From an uncultured Pelagibacteraceae bacterium (lineage in GTDB: Bacteria > Pseudomonadota > Alphaproteobacteria > Pelagibacterales > Pelagibacteraceae), in contig CACBXW010000001.1 in NCBI GenBank assembly GCA_902543295.1, forward strand, positions 186,001 through 250,000: a stretch of 64,000 nucleotides of DNA, read 5' to 3'. Below the pieces are notes generated by a model. That model saw only the letters and a list, made by a program, of their open reading frames with translations. It ran no database searches and was not told the origin of the DNA. Below are positions 54,478 through 62,772 of this stretch, one piece after another. The stretch's first letter is position 1, and each line of letters opens with the position of its first letter. Made by a program: the position numbers and the translations under genes.

Positions 54478-55695
54478 ATGGAAAATAAATTATCTCAAAT
54501 TACAGAATTATTCTCCAAAACAAGACAGCAAACGCTATCTCTGTGCGAGAACTTAGAGGCTGAGGATATGGTCATACAGCCCAGCAAAAATGTTAGCCCA
54601 CTTAAGTGGCATCTTGGTCACACCACATGGTTCTTCGAAAAATTCATCTTGTCTGAATTGGATGAAAGTTACAAACCTTTTAACAAGGATTATAATTACA
54701 TATTTAACTCGTATTATAATTCTGTAGGTGAGTTTAATCCTAGAAATAAGAGAGGTTCACTAAATAGACCGCTATTAAAAGATGTAGTTAATTACAGACA
54801 TTATGTAACTGAAAATATTATTGAATTTTTAAAAAGAACAAAAAATAACAGAACATCATTTTTAGTTGAACTAGGTTCAAATCACGAACAACAGCATCAA
54901 GAATTAATGTTAATGGATATTAAAAATATTTTTTACAACAATCCATTGATGCCGACTTATAATTCTAACGACGATAAACCAACTGCAAAACAGGAAAATG
55001 AATTGACATTAGAAACTAGTAAAAAATTTAAATATGGAAACAACGAGGATATTTTTTGTTACGATAATGAATTACCAGTATCAGAAACACAATTAGATCC
55101 TTTTAAAATACATTCATTTGTAACTAATGGAGAGTGGAAAGAATTTATTAGTGATGGTGGATATAAAAACCATGAGTATTGGTTATCTGATGGATGGGAT
55201 TTTGTAAATAATAACAAATTAGAAAAACCAATGTATTGGATAGATAATAATAATTATTTTACATTAAACGGTGTAAAAAAAATTGATAAAGAAAAGCCAG
55301 TTTCTCATATAAGTTTCTATGAAGCGGATGCTTTTGCAAGATACAAAAACAAAAGATTACCAACTGAATTTGAACTAGAGTATTTTTTAAAACAATCTGA
55401 GAAAAAAGGTAATTTTTTAGAGAATAAAATTTTTCATGAAGTAGAAGAAAAAGCAGACGATGTTTATGGAAATTTATGGGCTTGGACAAATAGTAATTAC
55501 ACACCTTACAAAAAATACAAACCATATGAAGGAAATCTAGGAGAATATAATAATAAGTTCATGTGTAATCAGTTTGTCCTAAAAGGTGGCTCACATTCTA
55601 CATCTATTAATCATGTCAGAGCATCTTATAGAAATTTCTTTTACCCAAGTGATACTTGGCAGTTTTGTGGTGTCAGACTAGCTGATGACATCTAG
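54478..55695 (+). CDS. egtB: Ergothioneine-type sulfoxide synthase (EgtB family)
   Basis: A 405-residue non-heme iron enzyme. The N-terminal DinB-like domain has the iron ligands H48 (WHLGHTTWFF) and H136 and H140 (NHEQQHQE). The C-terminal formylglycine-enzyme-type domain ends GNLWAWTNSNYTPY, FVLKGGSHSTS and HVRASYRNFFYPSDTWQF, closely matching EgtB as I recall it. EgtB joins hercynine (trimethylhistidine) with a thiol in the presence of oxygen. Its thiol donor (cysteine or gamma-glutamylcysteine) cannot be read. It overlaps egtD by one base. Confidence 0.9.
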   Translation: MENKLSQITELFSKTRQQTLSLCENLEAEDMVIQPSKNVSPLKWHLGHTTWFFEKFILSELDESYKPFNKDYNYIFNSYYNSVGEFNPRNKRGSLNRPLLKDVVNYRHYVTENIIEFLKRTKNNRTSFLVELGSNHEQQHQELMLMDIKNIFYNNPLMPTYNSNDDKPTAKQENELTLETSKKFKYGNNEDIFCYDNELPVSETQLDPFKIHSFVTNGEWKEFISDGGYKNHEYWLSDGWDFVNNNKLEKPMYWIDNNNYFTLNGVKKIDKEKPVSHISFYEADAFARYKNKRLPTEFELEYFLKQSEKKGNFLENKIFHEVEEKADDVYGNLWAWTNSNYTPYKKYKPYEGNLGEYNNKFMCNQFVLKGGSHSTSINHVRASYRNFFYPSDTWQFCGVRLADDI

Positions 55696-56657
55696 TGACT
55701 AATTTAAAATTAATAAACATTAACAATCAAATTCAAGATGATAAAAAATTAATCTTACAAGGATTATTAAATAAAAAACAAAAATATTTACTACCTAAAT
55801 ATTTTTATGATGAAAAAGGTTCGAAGTTATTTAATAAAATTACAAACCTCAAAGAATATTACCCAACAAATAAAGAGTTAGGAATACTAGGTAACTTACA
55901 AAAAGAAATAAGAAAGAAATTACCAATTAATTCAACAATTGTAGAATTTGGTAGTGGCTCAAATAAAAAAATTAATAAATTTATAAAATTATTAAGTGAA
56001 CCCAAAGAATACATTCCTATAGATATTAGTAAGGAATATTTGTTTGAAAATGCATCAATAATAGCAAAAAAATTCTCAGATTTAAAAGTAACGGCAATAT
56101 GTGCAGATTTTAGTCAGACAAATAGATTAAATAAAATTTTAAAAAATAAAAAAAAAATAGTCAGTTTTTTTCCTGGATCGACCATAGGAAATTATTTACC
56201 TAAAAATGCAAAAAAAATACTAAAAAATTTTTCAAAAATTATAGGCAAAAATTCTTATTTAGTAATTGGGGTAGATTTAACAAAAAATAAGAAGACCCTT
56301 GAAAATGCTTACAATGATAAATCGGGAGTTACAGCTAAATTTAATAAAAATATATTAAATGTAGTAAACAAAATTTGTAATTCAAATTTTCAAACTAAGA
56401 ATTTTGATCATAAAGCATTCTACAATTTAAAAAAAAATAGAATTGAAATGCATCTTATTTCAAAAAAAAATTTCACGTTAAAAATTAATAAAAAGAATAT
56501 CAAATTTACTAAAAACGAAACTATTCATACTGAAAATTCTCACAAATATTCAAAAAATAATTTTGTTAAATTAGTTAATAAATCAGGCTTTAAAGTCTTA
56601 AAACATTTTACAGATAAAAAAAATTATTTTGGAGTTTTTTTATTAAAAGTGAAGTAA
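55695..56657 (+). CDS. egtD: Histidine N-methyltransferase (EgtD family)
   Basis: A 320-residue SAM-dependent enzyme that trimethylates histidine to hercynine. The start is GTG, overlapping the egtB stop (TAGTG). LPKYFYDEKGSKLFNKITNL, EYYPTNKELGIL and VEFGSGSNKKINKFI are characteristic of the family, and SFFPGSTIGNYL and VIGVDLTKNKKTLENAYND follow. Very Lys-rich. With egtB this gives two of the core ergothioneine enzymes; EgtE (the C-S lyase) is not next to them. Confidence 0.9.
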   Translation: MTNLKLININNQIQDDKKLILQGLLNKKQKYLLPKYFYDEKGSKLFNKITNLKEYYPTNKELGILGNLQKEIRKKLPINSTIVEFGSGSNKKINKFIKLLSEPKEYIPIDISKEYLFENASIIAKKFSDLKVTAICADFSQTNRLNKILKNKKKIVSFFPGSTIGNYLPKNAKKILKNFSKIIGKNSYLVIGVDLTKNKKTLENAYNDKSGVTAKFNKNILNVVNKICNSNFQTKNFDHKAFYNLKKNRIEMHLISKKNFTLKINKKNIKFTKNETIHTENSHKYSKNNFVKLVNKSGFKVLKHFTDKKNYFGVFLLKVK

Positions 56658-56665
56658 GTTTTATT

Positions 56666-57295
56666 ATGGCTCAAAAAGACGTAGGTAACAAAATTCCCAT
56701 CTATAAGCTAAAAGACACTGATGAAGTAATGAAATATTATGATGAGTGGGGAGATGGTAATAAATATGATAAGGATATGGTCGATTGGAATTACACAGGA
56801 CCAAAAGAAACAACAAAAGTATTTTCAGAATTTCAAAAAAACAAAGATGCAAAAATTTATGATGCTGGTTGTGGAACTGGATTGGTAGGTGTTGAGTTAA
56901 AAAAATATGGTTTTAAAAATTTTTATGGGGCAGATCTTTCAAAAAAGTTATTAGAATTAGTACCAAATAATCTTTATAAAAAGCTTGAACAAGTAGACTT
57001 AAATAAACCCATTAATAAAAAAGATGACGAATACGACTCTGTTATGTGTGTTGGTACATTTACTTTTGGACATGTAAAGCCACCAGCTTTGGAAGAATTT
57101 ATCAGGATTACAAAGAATGATGGATTTATCTGTTTTACTATTAATGAGGGAATACATGAAGAATATGGTTTTGATAAAAAAATTGAACAACTTAAAGAGC
57201 AAAATAAATGGAAAGAAATAAAATTTTTTAAATCAGATTACATTGCGAGCAAAGATGTAAATGCTTGGTTAGGGTTATATCAAGTGATAAAATAA
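56666..57295 (+). CDS. Class I SAM-dependent methyltransferase
   Basis: A 209-residue methyltransferase. The SAM-binding motif is KIYDAGCGTGLVGVELKKYG at about residues 67-86, with the acidic loop GADLSKKLLE after it and DSVMCVGTFTFGHV as motif IV/post-II region. The N-terminus (KDTDEVMKYYDEWGDGNKYD) resembles small-molecule methyltransferases of the Williams-Beuren/WBSCR27 type. It lies nine bases after egtD and four before the Rieske oxygenase. The substrate is unknown. Confidence 0.82.
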   Translation: MAQKDVGNKIPIYKLKDTDEVMKYYDEWGDGNKYDKDMVDWNYTGPKETTKVFSEFQKNKDAKIYDAGCGTGLVGVELKKYGFKNFYGADLSKKLLELVPNNLYKKLEQVDLNKPINKKDDEYDSVMCVGTFTFGHVKPPALEEFIRITKNDGFICFTINEGIHEEYGFDKKIEQLKEQNKWKEIKFFKSDYIASKDVNAWLGLYQVIK

Positions 57296-57298
57296 ACC

Positions 57299-58474
57299 AT
57301 GTCAGAAATTTACAATATTATAGATAAACAAAAGTTAGATATTGTATCTAAACCAATTAGTGAAGCTCATGGTTTACCAAATGAATGTTACATCAGTAAA
57401 GAATATACTTTAATTGAAAGAAAAAAATTATTTGAAGATAAGTGGATCATCATTGGAGTTGGAAGTTCTATTCCAGATGAAGGTGATGTGAAACCAATTG
57501 ATTTACTTGGAATACCCTTACTTATTGTTAGAACAAAAAATAAAGAAATAAAAGTTTTTCATAATATTTGTAGTCATAGAGGAGTTAAATTAGTTAAAGA
57601 AGCTGGCAAAATTAGAAATGTCATGAGATGCTTATATCATTCATGGTCTTATGACTTAGAAGGAAAATTAATTGCTACACCTCATATAGGAGGCATGAAT
57701 ATTCATCAAACACCTGAATTTGATAAATCAAAAAGTAATTTAAAAGAGATAAGATCATATATTTGGTTAGATCTAATTATGATTAATATTAATAACAATG
57801 AAATTTCATTTGAGGATTACATTAGTCCTTTAAGTGAAAGATGGGAAAAATTTTGGCCATTGAAAGATAGAGATTTAATTTATCATGCAAACGACTATGG
57901 TTATTTTAAATTAGATGCAAAATGTAATTGGAAGTTTGCAATTGAAAATTATTGTGAAAGCTATCATTTGCCTTGGGTTCATCCAGGATTAAATTCTTAT
58001 TCAAAATTAGAAGATCACTATCATATTCAAGGTCTTCCAAATCGTTTCGCCGGACAAGGAACAGTGGTCTATAATCCAAGGTTTGAAGGAAAAGAAAAGT
58101 TCCCATGCTTTCCTAGTTGGCCTAAAGATAAGGAAAATATAGCTGAGTATGTAGCGCTATTCCCAAATGTAATGTTAGGAATTCATAAAGATCATTATTA
58201 TGCTTATTGGTTAGAGCCAGTCAATCATGAGTATACAATAGAACATATGGAAATTTATTATGTTGGAGATGAAGCAGCAAATTCAACAAAGTATAAATCT
58301 CTAAGACAAAAAAATCACAAACAATGGGAAGATATTCAAAAAGAAGATGTAGATATAATTCAAAGTATGCAAATAGGTAGAAACTCTCCAGCTTATAATG
58401 GTGGTAATTTTTCTCCAAAGATGGACAATCCAACTCATCACTTTCATAAGTGGGTTGCTGGTAATTTAATTTAA
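57299..58474 (+). CDS. Rieske non-heme iron oxygenase, alpha subunit
   Basis: A 391-residue oxygenase. The Rieske 2Fe-2S ligands are C91-x-H93 and C111-x2-H114 (CSHRG, CLYHSWSYD). The mononuclear iron site is E220, H223 and H228 in NYCESYHLPWVH, with a further acidic ligand nearer the C-terminus. Related enzymes act on choline, glycine betaine, carnitine and stachydrine, or aromatic rings. It has no adjacent reductase, though a 2Fe-2S ferredoxin gene lies 3 kb downstream. Substrate unknown; a quaternary amine such as hercynine or a betaine is a reasonable guess. Confidence 0.87.
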   Translation: MSEIYNIIDKQKLDIVSKPISEAHGLPNECYISKEYTLIERKKLFEDKWIIIGVGSSIPDEGDVKPIDLLGIPLLIVRTKNKEIKVFHNICSHRGVKLVKEAGKIRNVMRCLYHSWSYDLEGKLIATPHIGGMNIHQTPEFDKSKSNLKEIRSYIWLDLIMININNNEISFEDYISPLSERWEKFWPLKDRDLIYHANDYGYFKLDAKCNWKFAIENYCESYHLPWVHPGLNSYSKLEDHYHIQGLPNRFAGQGTVVYNPRFEGKEKFPCFPSWPKDKENIAEYVALFPNVMLGIHKDHYYAYWLEPVNHEYTIEHMEIYYVGDEAANSTKYKSLRQKNHKQWEDIQKEDVDIIQSMQIGRNSPAYNGGNFSPKMDNPTHHFHKWVAGNLI

Positions 58475-58489
58475 AGCTAAAACCTAAAA

Positions 58490-58900
58490 ATGAAAATTAT
58501 ATTAATTATGGGTCTACCAGGAGCAGGCAAAACAACTTTAGCTGATGAACTTGCTCCTTTATTGAATGCAAAAAGATTAAATGCAGATGAAGTAAGAAAA
58601 GCAGCAAACGATTGGGATTTTTCAGAAGAGGGAAGAACAAGACAAGCAAAAAGAATGGCTGACTTTGCATTACAATTAAAAAATGAAGGAAATTATGTGA
58701 TTGCAGATTTTATTTGCCCAACTCCAAAAGCAAGAAGTTTATTTCCTGCGGATTATGTAGTTTGGGTAGATACAATAAAAGAAGGTAGATTTGATGACAC
58801 TAATAAAATGTTTGTTAAACCAGAAAAATATAATTTTCATGTTACCACACAAGATGCTAAGTCTTGGGCACCAAAGATTTTAAAGGAGATAAAAAAATGA
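58490..58900 (+). CDS. Small P-loop kinase, APS-kinase-like
   Basis: A 136-residue P-loop protein. Walker A GLPGAGKTTLADEL at about residues 7-20, then LNADEVRKAANDWDFSEEGR and RMADFALQLKNEGNYVIADF, which follow the plan of adenylylsulfate kinase (CysC). It is about 60 residues shorter than CysC, and the DFICPTPKARSLF region replaces the usual sulfate-specific segment (FISP-xxxR), so APS may not be its substrate. It overlaps the nucleotidylyltransferase gene by four bases (ATGA), which argues that the two act on one small molecule. Confidence 0.75.
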   Translation: MKIILIMGLPGAGKTTLADELAPLLNAKRLNADEVRKAANDWDFSEEGRTRQAKRMADFALQLKNEGNYVIADFICPTPKARSLFPADYVVWVDTIKEGRFDDTNKMFVKPEKYNFHVTTQDAKSWAPKILKEIKK

Positions 58901-59271
58901 CGTATCAATGGGATAACAAAAAACCAACAGCCCAAATGTTAGGAAGATGGCAGCCGTTTCATGATGGTCACTATACTCTATTTAAGGAAATTATAAAAAA
59001 AACAGGACAAGTATGTATTCAAATTAGAGATGTACAAGGTGTTGATGATAACCCATTTGATTTTGAAACTGTCAAAAAAAATATTGAGGAAAAACTTAAT
59101 CCAGAGTTTGAGGGAAGGTTCAAAATTATGCTTGTCCCTAATATTACAAATATTTGTTATGGAAGAGGTGTTGGATATAAAATTGAAGAAATAGTTTTGC
59201 CTGAAGAAATTCAAAAAATTTCAGCAACTAAAATTAGAGCTAAGATGAGAGAAGAAGGTAAATTAAAATAA
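58897..59271 (+). CDS. Nucleotidylyltransferase-like protein (HxGH superfamily)
   Basis: A 124-residue protein. The ATG at 58897 is preferred over one at 58864 because it overlaps the kinase stop (ATGA) and is preceded by AAAGGAG. GRWQPFHDGHYTLFKEIIKK holds the HDGH signature and ISATKIRAKM the ISxTxxR motif, both of adenylyl- and cytidylyltransferases. Together with the upstream kinase it may phosphorylate and then nucleotidyl-activate a small molecule. The acceptor is unknown. Confidence 0.78.
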   Translation: MTYQWDNKKPTAQMLGRWQPFHDGHYTLFKEIIKKTGQVCIQIRDVQGVDDNPFDFETVKKNIEEKLNPEFEGRFKIMLVPNITNICYGRGVGYKIEEIVLPEEIQKISATKIRAKMREEGKLK

Positions 59272-60045
59272 GTGACTGTAAAAATAAATAAATTATCATC
59301 TGGCGTTAAAAGAGTTTTAATTAATGATCCAAAAACTTATAATTCATTATCCTACAAAACTCTTTCATCTTTATTAAAGGCATTCAAAAAATTAGATAAT
59401 GATAAAGAAACAAGGGTCATTATTCTAGAAGGAGCTGGAAAAGGATTTAGTGCAGGCCATAACTTAAAAGAGGTAAGAGGTATAAAAAATAGATCTAATC
59501 ATCTAAAACTTTTTAAACTTTGTTCAAAACTTATGATGCAAATTGTAGAGGGAAACAAACCAGTCATAGCGAAAGTACATGGAGCAGCTTATGCAGCAGG
59601 ATGTCAATTAGCTGCCAGTTGTGATCTTGCATATAGTACGAACTCAGCAACGTTTGCTACGCCCGGAGTAAAAATTGGATTATTTTGCAGTACACCAATG
59701 GTTGCTGTCAGTCGAAAAATTAGCAGAAAAAGAATGATGGAAATGCTACTTACCGGTGATCCAATTAGCGCAAAATATGCAAAAGAAATTGGATTAATAA
59801 ATGATCATTACAGTCCAAAAACTTTGAATAAAAAAGTTTTAGATATTGCAAAAAAAATATCTTCAAAATCAAATTTAACTATCAAAATAGGTAAAAAGGG
59901 TTTTTATAAACAATTAGAAATGCCCCTTAACAAAGCTTATAATTATACAAGTAAGATGATGACACTTAATATGTCATCTTATGATGCCAAAGAGGGTATA
60001 AGTGCATTTATCGAAAAAAGAAATCCAAGTTGGAAAAACAAATAA
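59272..60045 (+). CDS. Crotonase-fold protein, ECHDC3-like, catalytic Glu missing
   Basis: A 257-residue enoyl-CoA hydratase-superfamily protein with a GTG start right after the preceding stop. The oxyanion-hole region GKGFSAGHNLKEV is present. In classical hydratases two Glu residues act; here the first is replaced by Gln (AAGCQLAASCD) and the second by Gly (FATPGVKIG). ECHDC3-type proteins share these changes. So it is probably not an ordinary enoyl-CoA hydratase; CoA-ester binding or another reaction is more likely. It is within the Rieske-kinase run. Confidence 0.85.
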   Translation: MTVKINKLSSGVKRVLINDPKTYNSLSYKTLSSLLKAFKKLDNDKETRVIILEGAGKGFSAGHNLKEVRGIKNRSNHLKLFKLCSKLMMQIVEGNKPVIAKVHGAAYAAGCQLAASCDLAYSTNSATFATPGVKIGLFCSTPMVAVSRKISRKRMMEMLLTGDPISAKYAKEIGLINDHYSPKTLNKKVLDIAKKISSKSNLTIKIGKKGFYKQLEMPLNKAYNYTSKMMTLNMSSYDAKEGISAFIEKRNPSWKNK

Positions 60046-60105
60046 CCATTAAGTTGAAGTCACTTAAAAAAAAGATTAAGTTGTAATTAAAGGAGAAAAT
60101 CAATC

Positions 60106-61458
60106 ATGGATGGATGTTGTGGTCCTGGATACGCTAGTCCTGCAGAAGCGATAAAAGCACCAAAAGAAAAACTTTTATATACTATAGCTATTTACACAGG
60201 GACAGGAATACAAAAACCAGACTACTTAGCAACAGTCGATGTTGATCCTCAAAGTCCTACTTATTCTAAAGTAATTCATAGACTTGAAATGCCAGGTATT
60301 GGTGATGAATTGCATCATATGGGATGGAATGCATGTTCTTCTTGTCATGGCGACTCAAAAATGAGCAGAAAATATTTATTAGTTCCAGGTGTTAGATCAA
60401 ATAATATTTATGTTGTTGATACTGCATCTGATCCTAGAGCTCCAAAAATACATAAAGTAGTAGATGGATCTGAAATAAAGAAAAAAACTAATTTATCAGG
60501 ACCACACACAGTTCATTGCTTAGGTTCTGAAATTATCATTTCTTTTCTTGGAGACGCTCGAGGAGAAGCGCCAGGAGGATATTTACATTTAAATAAAGAT
60601 TTTGAAATTGTAGGTAGGTGGGAAAATTCAATGGGAGACATACCTTTTAGTTATGACTTCTGGTACCAGCCAAGACATAATGTAATGGTTAGTTCTGAGT
60701 GGGCTGCCCCAAATACTTTCATGCCTGGATTTGATTTAGAGGAAGTTGGTCATTTGAAATATGGTAGACGACTTCATGTTTGGGATTTTAAAAAAAAAGA
60801 GCCAGTTCAAACAATGTATTTAGGTGAAGATGGTTTAATACCATTAGAAGTAAAATTTATGCATAATCCTGATAGTAGCCATGGATTTTGTGGTGCAGCG
60901 CTAAGTGCAAATGTAATTCATTTTTGGAAATCAAAAGATGGAAAATGGGAATGGGAAAAAATAATCGATGTTGAAAATGAACCTCATCCTGATTGGCCAA
61001 TCCCAGTGCCTGGAGTTATGTCAGCGATATTAGTTTCTATGGATGATAAATATCTCTATATAAATAATTGGCTTCATGGAGATATGAGACAATACGATAT
61101 TTCAGATCCACACAAACCAAAATTAACTGGTCAAGTTTGGATGGGTGGATTATTAGGAAAGGCTCCAGAAGTAAATGGCGTTAAAATTGCTGGTGGACCC
61201 CAAATGTATCAATTATCTTTAGATGGTAAAAGGATGTATGTAACAACATCATTATTTTCTACTTGGGATAATCAATTTTATCCTGAAATAAGAAAGCAGG
61301 GTGGAGTAATGATTATGATTGATTGTGATGTTGAAAATGGGGGAATGAAAATTAATAAAGATTTTATTGTTGATTTTGGTAAAGAACCAAATGGACCTAG
61401 TAGATGCCATGAGAGTAGATATCCTGGTGGAGATTGTACAAGTGATATCTGGCTATGA
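60106..61458 (+). CDS. mtoX: Selenium-binding protein 56 family / methanethiol oxidase
   Basis: A 450-residue beta-propeller protein. It starts MDGCCGPGYASPAEA and contains NACSSCHGD, WYQPRHNVMVSSEWAAP, FMHNPDSSHGFCGAALSA and SRCHESRYPGGDC, all hallmarks of SBP56/MtoX. Such enzymes oxidise methanethiol to formaldehyde, hydrogen peroxide and hydrogen sulfide. No signal peptide is present, whereas characterised bacterial MtoX is periplasmic, so a cytoplasmic site is inferred. An AAAGGAG ribosome site lies upstream. The stop overlaps the ferredoxin start by four bases (ATGA). Confidence 0.9.
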   Translation: MDGCCGPGYASPAEAIKAPKEKLLYTIAIYTGTGIQKPDYLATVDVDPQSPTYSKVIHRLEMPGIGDELHHMGWNACSSCHGDSKMSRKYLLVPGVRSNNIYVVDTASDPRAPKIHKVVDGSEIKKKTNLSGPHTVHCLGSEIIISFLGDARGEAPGGYLHLNKDFEIVGRWENSMGDIPFSYDFWYQPRHNVMVSSEWAAPNTFMPGFDLEEVGHLKYGRRLHVWDFKKKEPVQTMYLGEDGLIPLEVKFMHNPDSSHGFCGAALSANVIHFWKSKDGKWEWEKIIDVENEPHPDWPIPVPGVMSAILVSMDDKYLYINNWLHGDMRQYDISDPHKPKLTGQVWMGGLLGKAPEVNGVKIAGGPQMYQLSLDGKRMYVTTSLFSTWDNQFYPEIRKQGGVMIMIDCDVENGGMKINKDFIVDFGKEPNGPSRCHESRYPGGDCTSDIWL

Positions 61459-61820
61459 CGAAGATTACAATCTCAAACAGAAATAATAGAGCATTTGAAG
61501 TAAGTGGAAAAAAACCTTTATTAAATGAATTAAGAGATCAAGGGGTTGATCTTCCTTACGGATGTCAGTATGGGGGATGTATTACATGTGCAGCTAAACT
61601 AATTAATGGAGAAGTGGATCAACGTTCTCAAGTTGCTTTAAATAACAGACAAATAAATGATGGATATATTATTTTATGTGTTGCTAAAGCAAAAACAGAT
61701 TGCACAATTGAGATAGGAGTTGAAAGTCATGATAAATTGTATCGAAATCCTTTCCTAGACCCTTTAGAACCTCATGAATTAAAAGCAGATATCGCGAGTA
61801 AAAAGGAAGAAAAAAAATAA
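61455..61820 (+). CDS. 2Fe-2S ferredoxin, plant type
   Basis: A 121-residue iron-sulfur protein. Ligands C37, C42, C45 (GCQYGGCITC) and C75 (IILCVAKA) fit C-x4-C-x2-C and a distal Cys. The chain has an extra C-terminal tail of ~30 residues. It overlaps mtoX by four bases. It may carry electrons for MtoX or the Rieske oxygenase upstream, which has no reductase beside it; both are inference. Confidence 0.92.
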   Translation: MTKITISNRNNRAFEVSGKKPLLNELRDQGVDLPYGCQYGGCITCAAKLINGEVDQRSQVALNNRQINDGYIILCVAKAKTDCTIEIGVESHDKLYRNPFLDPLEPHELKADIASKKEEKK

Positions 61821-61822
61821 AG

Positions 61823-62272
61823 ATGAACCACAATGAACCTTATAGCGCTGAATATTTAAAAGATATATTAAGCTCAGTTAAGACAATTGCTATGGTTGGT
61901 GCTAGCCCAGACAAAACCAAATTTAGCTATGGTGTATTAAGAGTTTTGCACGAAACTGGTTATGACATGATACCTGTAAATCCTAAACCAGGTATAAAGG
62001 AAATTAGAAATTTAAAAGTTTATCCAAATTTATCTGCTATCGATAGACCTGTTGATATGGTCGAAGTATTTAGAAAATCCGAGGATCTTTTTGGAATTGC
62101 TGAAGAGGCAATATCAATTGGAGCAAAAGTATTATGGGGACAAATCGGTGTAATTAATCATGATGCAGCAAAAATTGCTGAAGATGCAGGTTTAAAAGTA
62201 GTTATGAATAGATGTCCAAAAATTGAACTCTTCAGACCATTTTGGAAACCGCGACTAGATCTTAAAATTTAA
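61823..62272 (+). CDS. CoA-binding domain protein (paralogue 1)
   Basis: A 149-residue stand-alone CoA-binding domain of the succinyl-CoA-synthetase type. IAMVGASPDKTKFSYGVLRV is the glycine-rich nucleotide/CoA motif, and VDMVEVFRKSEDLFGIAEEA and LWGQIGVINHDAAKIAEDAG complete the Rossmann-like fold. Such proteins are common and poorly defined. It starts two bases after the ferredoxin gene and is followed by a close paralogue. Confidence 0.88.
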   Translation: MNHNEPYSAEYLKDILSSVKTIAMVGASPDKTKFSYGVLRVLHETGYDMIPVNPKPGIKEIRNLKVYPNLSAIDRPVDMVEVFRKSEDLFGIAEEAISIGAKVLWGQIGVINHDAAKIAEDAGLKVVMNRCPKIELFRPFWKPRLDLKI

Positions 62273-62280
62273 ATCAAATT

Positions 62281-62706
62281 ATGGATACAACACTTTTAGA
62301 TGAAAAAATAAAAGAACTATATTTAAGTTATAGGACGATAGCAATTGTTGGAGCAAGCCCAGACTCAAAAAAAACTTCCAATATAATAATGAAATATTTA
62401 AGAAATACAGGTTACAAAGTTTTTCCAGTTAATCCAGTAACAGATAATAAAATTATACATGGTGAACCAGTTTATAAAAAACTAACAGATATTAAAGATC
62501 ATGTTGGAATTGTTAATGTTTTTAGACCTAGTGAGGAGGCTGAGGAAATAGCAAAACAAACAATAGAAATTGGTGCAAATGTATTGTGGTTGCAAATAGG
62601 AATTCACAACGAAAATGCAGCTAAATTAGTCTCTCAAAATAAAATTTATTATATCTCTAATAAATGTATTAAAAACGAATACGATAGATTATTCAAAACT
62701 ATATAA
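62281..62706 (+). CDS. CoA-binding domain protein (paralogue 2)
   Basis: A 141-residue protein of the same family as the preceding gene, with IAIVGASPDSKKTSNIIMKY, VGIVNVFRPSEEAEEIAKQT and LWLQIGIHNENAAKLVSQNK in matching positions. The pair is a tandem duplication that has diverged (roughly one-third to one-half identical by eye). It begins eight bases after paralogue 1. The role is unknown; a CoA-linked step near mtoX and the crotonase is possible. Confidence 0.87.
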   Translation: MDTTLLDEKIKELYLSYRTIAIVGASPDSKKTSNIIMKYLRNTGYKVFPVNPVTDNKIIHGEPVYKKLTDIKDHVGIVNVFRPSEEAEEIAKQTIEIGANVLWLQIGIHNENAAKLVSQNKIYYISNKCIKNEYDRLFKTI

Positions 62707-62772
62707 TATCAAATTATTAAGTGTGATATTAAGACCTTTTATTTCATTTTAAATTTAAGATAAATTTAAAAT

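Noticed and set aside
58490-58900. Adenylylsulfate kinase (cysC) as a firm name
   Set aside because: The protein is far shorter than CysC and its substrate segment differs; only P-loop kinase is supported.
59272-60045. DmdD (methylthioacryloyl-CoA hydratase) for a DMSP demethylation route with MtoX
   Set aside because: Both catalytic glutamates of the hydratase family are replaced, so hydratase activity is doubtful.
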